Below the pieces are notes generated by a model. That model was given only the letters and a program-made list of their open reading frames with translations. It had not been told where the DNA came from and did not search any database. 64,000 bases of DNA from Amphibalanus amphitrite (Eukaryota > Arthropoda > Thecostraca > Balanomorpha > Balanidae). Below are positions 43,119-52,200 of this stretch, one piece after another; the first letter of the stretch is position 1, and each line of letters opens with the position of its first letter. The position numbers were made by a program, and so were the translations under genes. The DNA is taken from assembly GCF_019059575.1 (NCBI RefSeq), contig NW_024882037.1, positions 372,001 through 436,000 on the forward strand, given 5' to 3'.

Positions 43119-43827
43119 TTTTGGAATCAGGAGAATTTTGGGGGGATGACCCTTGCAACGTCCAAGACCGCCTTTCTGGATTCGCCAGTAGTTGCTGGAA
43201 TGGTGTTAGGCTACTTCCAATTCCTGAATACCCCAATAAATGTGAAATAGCATATTATAGACCATTTTCAACACTCTTGCTGCCTCGCTGGCATGGATGG
43301 AGGCCTCATAGACGACCTGTCAGTTCAAGCTCTATAACTTGCATTAGCATCAACGGGCTGCAACAAAATTTTCAGGATCTCAAGTTCAAACAATTTTACA
43401 CGTACCACGTAAATTTTGAGGCAATGACCCGAATGACCTGTGACCTATTCGGTATACCCCAAGGCAAGGTCAACTTGCGGTATTAGTACCCAGTAAACAT
43501 GCCGACGTCGGCCCGACGTCGGCCGACGTCGGGGTGACGTCGGCAACTCGGCATCGGCATGCCGACGTCGGCCCGACGTCGGTCCAACCTCGGCACGACG
43601 TCGGCTGGATGTCGGATATGCCCGCATGTTCCGACGTCCAGCCGAGGTCCAGCCGACGTCGGGCCGACGTCGGACCGAGATCAATTGCTGAGGTCCAGCC
43701 GACGTCGGGCCGACGTCGGGGCGACGTCGGACCGACATCGGCCGCTGTTTTGACCGTTAAAATAATATAAAATACATGTTTCATGTTTCATAAAGAGCTT
43801 CTGTATTCAAAATATCCTCAAGAAACT

Positions 43828-44285
43828 CAAATCTTCCTCCACGCCGCAACCCCCTGATCCGGACTGGACGGGAAACTTTATCCCAGTTGGGATTGCCCGT
43901 AAGCCGAGCTCGCCCGTATCCGGGTGCGGTGAGTGCTTGGGGGCTGCTCGGCCTATCCTTTGGTCAGGCTCAGCCCCGGCAACTCACCAGGGCCGGGCCC
44001 AGTTCATATAGAAAGGCCAGTCGGCAAGTGTCACTTTGCCAAAGTGCCACTTATCAAAGGGACACTTTGGGAAACGTTGGTGCAGGTGTGTAAGAGTGGC
44101 TATATGAATCCATTGCGGGGTCGCCCTTTCCAATAAGTGTCACGTAACAGCAATGGGACCAAGGACTCTATATGAACTGGACCCAGGGTGCTCACCAAGA
44201 AGACCAATGTCTCCATCCTATCATCCTTCCGGCTCTGAAATGGTCTTGCCAGACCGAAAGGGCATAACCCAACAAAACAAACTAA
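43828..44285 (+). repeat. dispersed ~300-bp repeat, copy A (interrupted)
   Basis: Starts near CTTCCTCCACGCCGCAACCC and ends near CCGAAAGGGCATAACCCAAC with an AAAACAAAC tail. It is split by a small inverted-repeat element at about 43995-44195. Sister copies lie at about 48185-48457 (+) and 54170-54480 (-). The A-rich CAAAA-type tail suggests a retroposed, SINE-like family. Confidence 0.8.
43995..44193. mobile_element. small inverted-repeat element inside dispersed repeat copy A
   Basis: Ends CCCAGTTCATATAGAAAGGC and, on the reverse strand, TCCAGTTCATATAGAGTCCT. Comparison with the two uninterrupted sister copies shows the repeat continues on both sides. The target duplication is uncertain (perhaps CCAGGG). 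Confidence 0.6.
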
Positions 44286-44296
44286 ATTCGCTATCT

Positions 44297-44369
44297 GGCT
44301 GCGTGGTGTAGTGGTTAGCGCACTAACCTCGCGTTCAAATGACACGTGGTTCGAATCCCATCGCCGGCT
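44297..44369 (+). repeat. tRNA-like head of a SINE (not a functional tRNA)
   Basis: A box TGGTGTAGTGGTTAGCGC and B box GGTTCGAATCCC are spaced as in a tRNA gene, but the acceptor and T stems pair poorly. A second B-box-bearing partial copy (GGCTCGAATCCCGCC) follows at about 44417-44440. Both continue into the same tail, TTTTGGCGYGTTGTCCCARTAAACATG, ending at the GACGTCGG motif, so this is a tandem SINE-like arrangement. Confidence 0.65.
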
Positions 44370-44761
44370 GATGCTTTTGGCGTGTTGTCCCAGTAAACAT
44401 GCCGACGTCGGCGACTGGGGGGCTCGAATCCCGCCGCCGGTTGATATTTTTGGCGCGTTGTCCCAATAAACATGCCGACGTCGGCCCCGTCGGTCCAACG
44501 ACAAACGATCTCGTCAACCTCGGCAAACGACCTCGGCCCGACGTCGGCTCGACGTCGGCTGGACTTCGGCTGGACGTCGGAACATGCGGGCATATCCGAC
44601 GTCCAGCCGATGTCGGGCCGAGGTTGAACCGACGTTGGGCCGACATCGGGCCGAGCCTCGGCCCGACGTCGGGCCGACGTCGGCATGTTTACTGGGTATA
44701 TATTAGGTCCGAGTGGACAATTGTGACGCTGTTGATACAAATATGTAACAGCAAAAATTTT

Positions 44762-44905
44762 AGGTTTTAGGTTAGGTTAGGTTGTAGGTTTGTAGGTTTT
44801 AGGTTTTAGGTTGTAGGTTTGTAGGTTAGGTTAGGTTAGGTTGTAGGTTTGTAGGTTGTAGGTTGGTAGGTTGTAGGTAAGTAGGTAAGGTTAGGTCAGG
44901 TTTGA
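44762..44905. repeat. interstitial TTAGG-like telomeric repeat tract
   Basis: About 140 bases of TTAGG and TAGGTT/TGTAGGTT variants, including runs such as TTAGGTTAGGTTAGG. TTAGG is the common arthropod telomere unit. The tract is degenerate and internal to a nested transposon. Confidence 0.8.
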
Positions 44906-45823
44906 TTATGTTTTTCTTTTATTTCCAGGACATATAAGTATCATTTTTGGATTCAGGATGTCAAATAATGTAAGAATATGAAAACTTTATCTTTTAACAG
45001 TCACTCGGACTTAATGTATACTTTTACCCAACTTGCGACACTGACACTACTTACGACTGCTATTTCAATTTTGTAAGTTGTGTCGCAAATCAGGCAACGT
45101 GCAATACATTAAAATTACAATAACCCACACCAAAACACACTATACCTACCAAATCAAGTTCTTCAGCACCCCTAAGGCCAGTGCACTGGCACGGGGCACG
45201 TCCAAGGTCAAATCGCGTTTCTCAGATTTTCGGTTTGTTATTTTCATCAAGGTTTTGATAGGTGCTCGCACGGTAGCCATGTTGGGATAGGTGAATTAAA
45301 GGTTAAATTATTTAAATATTTTAAAATAATTTAAGACCTGCCAAGCCTAACAATACGCAGAATAATAACCAGCATTTAAAATTGTACTGGGATAAAAATT
45401 TATATGTGAATCGAAAGGGTCCGCTAAAAATGACCTTGACCTTTGACCCGTCATTTCTCCGTAGTTTGACCTTGCCAAAACAAGAAAAACCAGCAGTAGT
45501 ATCTCCAACATTGGTTGCATCATTGAGCAAAAAATTATTGAAATCTAAGGGGTCCTCCTTTCTCACCTGGCCACGTGGTCACTTCCACTTCTTGTATTAC
45601 ACATACGTGACCTTGATTCTGACCTTTGACCTACTATATATCAGTTTGTGCTGCTTGCCAAAGTAAGAAACTGATATTTTTGAAATCAGCTCTTCATGGA
45701 CTATAGTTGTACCAATTTTTACGAGAATCCAAAGGGTCCGCCGAGAATGACCTTGAACTTTGACCTAAGATTCCTCAGTTCTTAGGGGGTGCCAAGCCTA
45801 GGTGATTTATTTTCATATATCGG

Positions 45824-47185
45824 GGTTACATGAGCACAGTAAATACGTATTTAGCCGCTAATTCGAATTAGGAACGCATTACCGACTCATGTAGCCACCT
45901 GCTAGTACGAATCGGCGATCCGATCCGCGGTTACATGAGCAAAGCAAATACGTATCACGATCGGATTCACCGCTAATGCGAATCAGGAGCGTACTACCGA
46001 CTCATGTATCCACCTGCTAATACGAATCGGCGGTCCGAACAAAATCCGCTGGGAAAGAGGCTTAGAAGCGAATAGGACCAAGATACGTATTACAGGAACT
46101 ATTTCTTCGCAAAAAGAAACATTAAAATGCAAAATAATAGGTATTTTTTTCATTTTCTTCTTTTGAAATAATATTTAAAAAATATTTCGGTATTTCGTCA
46201 AGCTTTCAACAATAAATATAATGAAAACCAAATAGTAAGTATCCACATAATTTCAGTTGAAACATTTTTCTGACAGCACTACAGACGAATCAAGAGAGGC
46301 AATTGCCCAATGAGTCAAAGCAAGACAACTTTATGTTCAACTTTTTTTTGTTAAGTTAATTGAGAATGTTTTGAGCAGATTAAATGCAAAAAAGACATAA
46401 GATAATTAATTTTTAATTTAGTCACCTCTATTGCTACGGAAGTGCGCCACATTTGTATGCTATTCCGTTTGTAATGCGCATCGGGCCGAGAGCCAAACTA
46501 GATCCGTTTGACGTCACTGATACGAATTTGCTCATGTAGTCGGTGCACTGAATGCGTTCTTGGGGAGCTGATCCGAATTAGCGTAGTGCGTATTTGGAAC
46601 GGCTCGCTCATGTAACCGAAACGTCCGAGGAACATGATTCGGGCCGTATTTCACAAGAACTATTCTTTGCTGACTGGAAGCGTCAAAATGCAAAATACTA
46701 AGCATTTTTTTTTATTGGCTGCCTCGTAGAAAATAGCAAAAAAATGTTGGTATTTTGGTTTAGTCTTTGCATGTGAAATAAAATGAATGAAATATTTTGA
46801 TAGATAATTTTTCTGACCACCCTGCTGTCGCTGCATGGCGAATCAGTGCACAGTGACTTAAAACAAGAAAACTTTGTTTTCATTTTTTGATTTCATGCTA
46901 ATTTTAAATGTTTTCGAGCCTATCAATTGATATAAGTATTTAAAATTTAGTTCAGTCGTCCCGGTAAATGCCGCAACTGCGCCATGACTGTACGCTAATC
47001 CTATTCCGTTTGTGATGCGAATTATCGGCCGTCGAGGAGTCAGCCCGGGTGAGCCAAACAAGATCCGTTTGACGTAGATAAAACGAATTAGTATCATGTA
47101 ACCGGTGCCGTAGATACGTTTGTGGGGAGCTGATGCGCATTAGCGTAGTGCGTATTTGGAACGGATCGCTCATGTAACCCCGGTA
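45824..47185. mobile_element. nested TIR element with internally duplicated body
   Basis: Ends are CGGGGTTACATGAGC (left) and the inverse GCTCATGTAACCCCG (right). The left arm of the giant element shows the uninterrupted target. The duplication is short and AT-only (TA-like), so the superfamily is unclear. The body appears doubled. A ~120-bp block with TTACATGAGC-AAATACGTAT occurs twice at the left. A block with GGGGAGCTGATGCGCATTAG-like sequence occurs twice at the right. No transposase frame is visible. Confidence 0.75.
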
Positions 47186-47783
47186 ATTATGAGCATGTCC
47201 TGCTCTATCTACCCTGTTAATTTAAATTGATTCTGAGGGGTCCGTTTTTGTCATTTTTTCCACGAATATGGTGCTGGAATCCGAATCCGAATTTGAAGCC
47301 AACTTTATGAACGTGAGAGCACGGGCAAGAGATATAGGGCCTTGGGCAAGAGCACGGGGGAGAAGAGAGGTATGTCGTGTCGATTCTAATTATTTTTGTT
47401 TCATAGCCCTGATGCAGTTTTGTTATTGCGAAAGTTAAGAAATATTATATTGATATAGTTGTAAAACCAAGAATTGCAAGTATCTCTGCAGGGTTTCAAT
47501 TCAATTCATTTGCACTGGGAGTTCAAGTTAAAATCTCCCAGTGCATAATGTGCATAATCTCCCATATAAATGAAAAGCAGAATGTGGTCGTGGATGGTTT
47601 TGGTTAATTTCTTCAATTATTTGTGAATGTCAATTTGTATGTTGATTCTTATTCAAGCTGATCTAAGCATGTAATTTTATTTATTTCATTTCCAGAGAGC
47701 CATTGCACCAGTCTGTTCATCTTAACACACTGATGAGGTTCCCCTTGAGGTGGTTGCTGTTTTTTGCTGTGGTCCGCAGAGGC

Positions 47784-48775
47784 GGCTGACATCTCAAACA
47801 GCAACTCAGAAAACATGGATTTGGAAAAAGCAACAAAAAACAGCAACTCGCTCAAAACAGCAGCCGCGCTTAGAGCGACCTTTTAGAATAGCGACTCACA
47901 TTTTTGAGCGCTTGAAAGGACAATCGGTAAAATCTTGATCTGTAATACCTAGAGCGACTTCAGAGGAACAGCGAAGCGACTTTTCTAGGCTATGGTGATT
48001 GGAGAAGCAAAAATCGAAGATTTCTTACGAAGCATAATAATATTTTTATATAAAATGTGCTTGTTTTGCATCATTGTTTATGTACTAAAAAATCAGTTTG
48101 GAGTCCATATCAAACTAAATTTCCTAACATCCTACTTGCAGGTTCGTTTCACTGTTCCATCATTTCCATCCTCACTTCTCAGGGCTCAGGACATTCAAGT
48201 CCTTCTCCTCCGACCTCCACACCTCAGCCCCATGTTCCGGGCTGGATGGGCAGCTTTATCCCATGCGGAAATGCCTGTAAGTGTGCGCCCGATGAGTGCT
48301 TCGGGGGACTGGTGAGTGGTCGGTCTGTCCTCTGGACGGGCCCAGCCCCGCCAACTCACCAGTGTGCTGGCCCAGGCCAATGTCTCCTCCTAATTCCTAT
48401 CATCCTTCCGGCCCTGAAATGGCTCATCAGATCGAAAGGGCCTAACCCAGCAAAACTGGTTCGTTTCAACTCAGTCGTTAATTCGTTTCGATGATGATAA
48501 GTGGTTTTTCGTTGACGTCGTTGATCGGGACAAATTGATTGCTAAGTTTCCTCCGATTGCGCTGGGATATCTGAGAATGTCAAGATGTTGATGTCCTTGC
48601 TTTTCCAATCCCCATCAGCTTAGAATAGTCTGTTACTCTGAAGCTGCTGTATTACGGATCGCCGTTTTAGAATTGCTCAAGCGTGATAGTCGCTCTTCTA
48701 GAGGTCGCTCAAAAAGTGATCGCTGTTTTTCTGTCGCTGTTTTTAAGTCGCTGTTTTCTGAGTCGCTGTTTGACA
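47784..48775. mobile_element. second foldback-like element with TCGCT-repeat arms
   Basis: Flanked by the perfect 9-bp repeat CGCAGAGGC (47775-47783 and 48776-48784). The right arm (about 48675-48775) is a run of 14-15-bp units beginning TCGCT, such as TCGCTGTTTTTCTG and TCGCTGTTTTCTGAG. The left arm (47784-47980) is the degenerate inverse with AACAGCAACTC and GAGCGAC units. It shares its design but not its exact unit with the element at 21125-22136. It contains dispersed-repeat copy B. It lies in the 5' flank or first intron of INPP5E. Confidence 0.8.
48185..48457 (+). repeat. dispersed ~300-bp repeat, copy B
   Basis: Shares GGCTGGATGGGCAGCTTTAT-like, TGGGCCCAGCCCCGCCAACTC-like and AATGTCTCCTCC...ATCATCCTTCCGG segments with copies A and C. 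Ends CCTAACCCAGCAAAAC. Confidence 0.75.
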
Positions 48776-48784
48776 CGCAGAGGC

Positions 48785-49192
48785 ACCCCAAGTCTGCAAA
48801 GCATGGCAAGCTAGACAATTTTTTTTTTTTAGGTTTGTATTGTAGTCAGGCAGCAACTGCAGATTTTGCATGGAGTGGTGCAGGCTGTGGGGTGATTTGG
48901 TTTTTACAGCATTGGCTGGTACCACCATGTGAAACTGCTCTGTTGGCTTACCAATTTCTGAAATTAGGTGCCTACATGATATTAACACTGTATGTGCTTC
49001 CAATTCTCTTTTTCTTTACATTTATGAATGGAAATGAAATTCCAGCAGCATATCATGGCGACACTGTTACTTCCAATGTAAACTAGTTTACATCATTTTG
49101 TTATTTATCTGTGAGACCATTGATAAAGTGTTTCATTGTAGGTATCAAATATAAGTGTATGTTCTTCATTGGCCTTTTTCTTGTATTTACAG
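48785..49192 (+). other. upstream intron or 5' flank of INPP5E
   Basis: AT-rich, ending in the acceptor TGTATTTACAG at 49182-49192. An upstream untranslated exon is implied but not located. Confidence 0.4.
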
Positions 49193-49225
49193 ATACCACT
49201 AGATATTATATCATCCGGTCTAGAG

Positions 49226-52200
49226 ATGTCCAAGCGAAAATCCTTGGCACGATTAGCACTTGAAAGGTCCCAGTGCAGCCAAGAAGCCGCAGAAGAGCCC
49301 CTGCACCGCTCGTCGTCAAACGCCCGGCCGCTGAGCCAGCTGGCTGTGGTCGAGGGTGTGCGGGGAGACAGCGGCGCTGAACGGGCCGCCGATCGGCAGC
49401 CGCTGCCACCCTCCGGCGCCAGCAATGGAGCGGCGCCGCAGCGGCACCTCGCAGTCATCCGGCGGCGGCCGGCCAGGAGCAGTGGGGAACAACGCATACA
49501 GCCGGGTCCCGCAGCTGCGGCGGCCACCCACAACAGCCGGCACTCCTACCCGTCCGCAGCGGGCCAGCACAGTCACAGCCGAGTGGGGCCTCCTGCCGGC
49601 GACAGTCGACCTCAGAGGCCGGCCAGGGAGCGTCTGCAGCGGTCGGCGGCGGAGCGGAGTCCGCTGGTGGACGTCGGCAGTCCGCCGTCGGCCGTCGGCA
49701 GTCCGCCGGTGGCCGTCGGCAGTCCGCCGGCGCTGTCGCTCAGTCCGCCCGTGGACTCGGACGGGCCCGCCGCGCCGTGCGCCGAGAACGGTCGGCCGTG
49801 CGTCTCGCCGTCGGCGAGCAGCGGCTCGTCGGCCGGCAGCGGCGACGGCAGCCAGTCGGGTCTGCTCACTGCACGCGCCATGCACCATGCACACTCGACC
49901 AACGACCTGCAGGGCCGGCCGGCGGACAGCAGTCCCGGCCCGGCCTGTTGCGAGCCCATGAACGCCGGACACAGAGCCAGGTGGGTGAACTGCGTCGGGC
50001 TGCCGGCCGCAGACAGTTCTTTGTGTCGAGTATAAATACGTAAGTGAAGAATTGAGCTACAAAGCGATTTGTCGCAGTATCGGCCGAGCTCGTGGTTGAT
50101 CGATGATTATGTCGTTAGATGAATGCATCGTTTTTATGACTTAGGAGGTTTTGTGTTCTATTTTAAAATTTTGTTGAGCTGTCACTGACCTTAATGTTTT
50201 TATTATGCGGTCATATCAAATACGATTAGTTAGCTTTCTCTCCCCTTCATCATTTCTCGTCAAACACCGCTCTAAAGATGTGTTCTGTTGGTTGGCGCTG
50301 GTTCTCGCGGTGACGCCTCTCCGTTTGTGTCAGGTCGTTCCCGACCGGGCTGGCGGGCAGCGTGGAGACGCTGAGCAGCTGCTCGGAGCCGTCTGCCGGC
50401 AGTCCGCTCAGCGGCATCACCGTTCAAAAGGCCCGCAGCAGGTGGGTGCCGCGCACACCGCCGCACGCTGTCACCAATGCGAGTGAGCGGTAATCTCAGA
50501 GCGGATGGCCCGACGGAAGGAGTTGTAAGATGGTTTCTGAGATTGTCATCGAAAACTGCTCCATTCGTTCGTTTCGTTCGTTCGCTCGTTTGATCTTTCG
50601 TCGAACCGTTCGTTCGTCTGTGCGGGTTCTCTTTCGTTCATTTTCATAATTATATCCATGGCACCAAAACTCATGAGTTTTGAAAATACCTACGCGTTAC
50701 ACAGCTGTTTGAATTTACATTTACATGTTATTTACTGCAGCCGCTGACTTGTCCTTGACATGTGCTGACGGCGACAGGGGCTACCTGGTGAACCAGACGG
50801 GCAGCGCGCTGCTGCTCTCTGCCGAGGAGCTGGACGCCAGCCTGCCACAGAGACAGCTGCACGTGCTGGTCGGCACGTGGAACATGAACGCCAAGGTCAG
50901 TCGAGAGAAATAGAGCCCTTAATGACGGAGCTCTGGTCTGAATTGAAGCTGGTGTTGTGTCTGCTGCCACGCAGATCCAATATCTAACGTATATTGATGG
51001 CATTGTGCTGCAGACTGCAGAAGTTGAACGTTGTTTTGCATTGAATGTGGTGCTCCATTCTCAACATAACCGGTTAGTGTGCAGTGTCGTCGCCTGGTCG
51101 ATGAGCTCTGGGACCCTCGTTTATTTTGTTTGTGTACTCGGGGGCTGTTTCCATTGTGCCGAATGGACTTCTGGCCTTATTTTTCCACACCGCAACCGCA
51201 GCTGGGGAATCGAACAAACACTCGCTGAGTCTGCGGTGTGCGGTGGACGATCGATAGACGCATATGGTCGACGGCGATCACGCTGCATATTGCAGACTGC
51301 ATAGTCGGTGACGCTTTGTATGCAAATTGCAAACCTGTGTGTGATTGAAGCTCAGTCGATTGGCCTTGACCGGCTTGACTAGACGTTGTCCATCCTCATA
51401 GTTTCTCCTTCTTTGTCCGCTACCATATTTGCATCTGTACTTGTGAGACCGTCCGTCTGGCTGTCCTTACATCCGGCTGTCTGTTCGTCCGTCCGTCCAA
51501 CCGTCAATGGGTCTGTCCATTCATCCGTCCATCTGTTCCTCCGCCGATCAGAAAGTTTTGGTTACTGACCGAAAACCTGGGGGTACGGACACCGAGCTTT
51601 GGACTTTCGGCCGGCCGGTTGGTCGGCCGCCTATCCTCCATGTCGTCAGTCGCCCGTGACACAGCGTCCTCGACCCCCGTCAGGAGCCGCCGGCTTCTCT
51701 GGACGACCTGGTGCTGCCCGACTCGCTGGCGTTCGTGCCCGACCTGGTGGCACTGGGCACGCAGGAGTCGCACGCCGACCACCGCGGCCTGCTGGTGAGG
51801 CTGCAGTCCACGCTCGGCCCCAGCCACGTGCTCTTCCACTCGGCATCGCTGGGGACGCTGCACATCTGCGTCTTCATCCGGCGCGACCTCGTCTGGTACT
51901 GCTCAGGTGGGAGATTTGACTGAGTCCATCAGTGACGTGACTGGGGAGAATATGTGATTGAGGCTATCGGAGTCGTGTACATTTTTCAAGACTTAAACTT
52001 TTGCTATGAAACGATAAGCGCACTCGAAGGTGCATTTAGACGAAGAACGTGATTCCTTTTTATATTAATGTGTTGATCAATGTAATGTATTTCTTATAGC
52101 TACGAGCCATGCCGGTTACTTTTATTTGCTCCGTTTAACAGGCACTATTATCAGTTTATCTTCCCCGGCATCAACCGTCAACCGGCTGTACCTCTGAACC

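Larger units (their letters stand above)
43489..44696. mobile_element. GACGTCGG-repeat element with TA duplication
   Basis: Bounded by TA (43487-43488 and 44697-44698). Both ends read CCCAGTAAACATGCCGACGT inward and continue into arrays of CCGACGTCGG-type palindromic units (43500-43745 and 44510-44690). Between the arrays lie a dispersed-repeat copy, a small TIR element and tRNA-like SINE segments, so it is a composite. The end motif CCCARTAAACATGCCGACGT also occurs twice internally at about 44389 and 44462. Confidence 0.75.
43480..45028. mobile_element. nested TIR element with 9-bp duplication in the right arm
   Basis: The 9-bp duplication CAACTTGCG (43471-43479 and 45029-45037) interrupts the arm exactly where the left arm is continuous. 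With the inner insertion (43489-44696) removed, the left end reads GTATTAGTATATATTAGGTC and continues CGAGTG. The right end, reverse strand, reads GGTAAAAGTATACATTAAGT and continues CCGAGTG. The remaining body (44699-45028) holds the TTAGG-rich tract. No coding frame. Confidence 0.75.
32576..47314. mobile_element. giant (14.7 kb) inverted-repeat transposon, Mutator/Foldback-like, carrying host exons
   Basis: Both ends read ACGTTCATAAAGTTGGCTTC inward and stay nearly identical for well over 100 bp. The 9-bp direct repeat GAGAGCACG lies exactly outside (32567-32575 and 47315-47323). Left arm is 32576-37296. Right arm is 47314-40058 inverted, lengthened by nested insertions. Order within each arm from outside in: ~900 bp unique AT-rich segment, a ~430-bp unique segment, a long TGACCT/AGGTCA minisatellite, a (CT)n/(GA)n run, and ~210 bp of GC-rich exon-like DNA. 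The centre, 37297-40057, carries host exon fragments. No transposase is visible, so mobility must have been supplied in trans. A single insertion event is inferred from the outer duplication. Two separate inverted copies would not normally share one perfect outer duplication. Confidence 0.85.
40058..47314 (-). repeat. right inverted arm of the giant element, with nested insertions
   Basis: Inverted counterpart of 32576-37296. Two large insertions, at 43480-45028 and about 45824-47185, account for most of its extra length. The arm sequence is continuous across both once they are removed. Confidence 0.88.

Noticed and set aside
40139-43149. Plus-strand frames with the same repeat text in the right arm
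   Set aside because: Inverse copy of the same minisatellite; not proteins.
43067-43486. 139-residue frame conserved in both arms (also 33474-33893 reverse)
   Set aside because: Conserved because the DNA is an inverted repeat; no domain, and its start is inside the minisatellite.
44297-44369. Functional tRNA gene
   Set aside because: A and B boxes are present, but acceptor and T stems do not pair properly and the unit is followed by a shared SINE-like tail that recurs nearby.
44762-44905. True chromosome end
   Set aside because: The TTAGG-like tract is degenerate, short, and lies between unique sequences inside a transposon with target duplications.
49356-49972. Alternative frames over INPP5E exon 1
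   Set aside because: Shadows caused by high GC and simple Pro/Ser-rich sequence; only one frame joins in phase to the catalytic exons.
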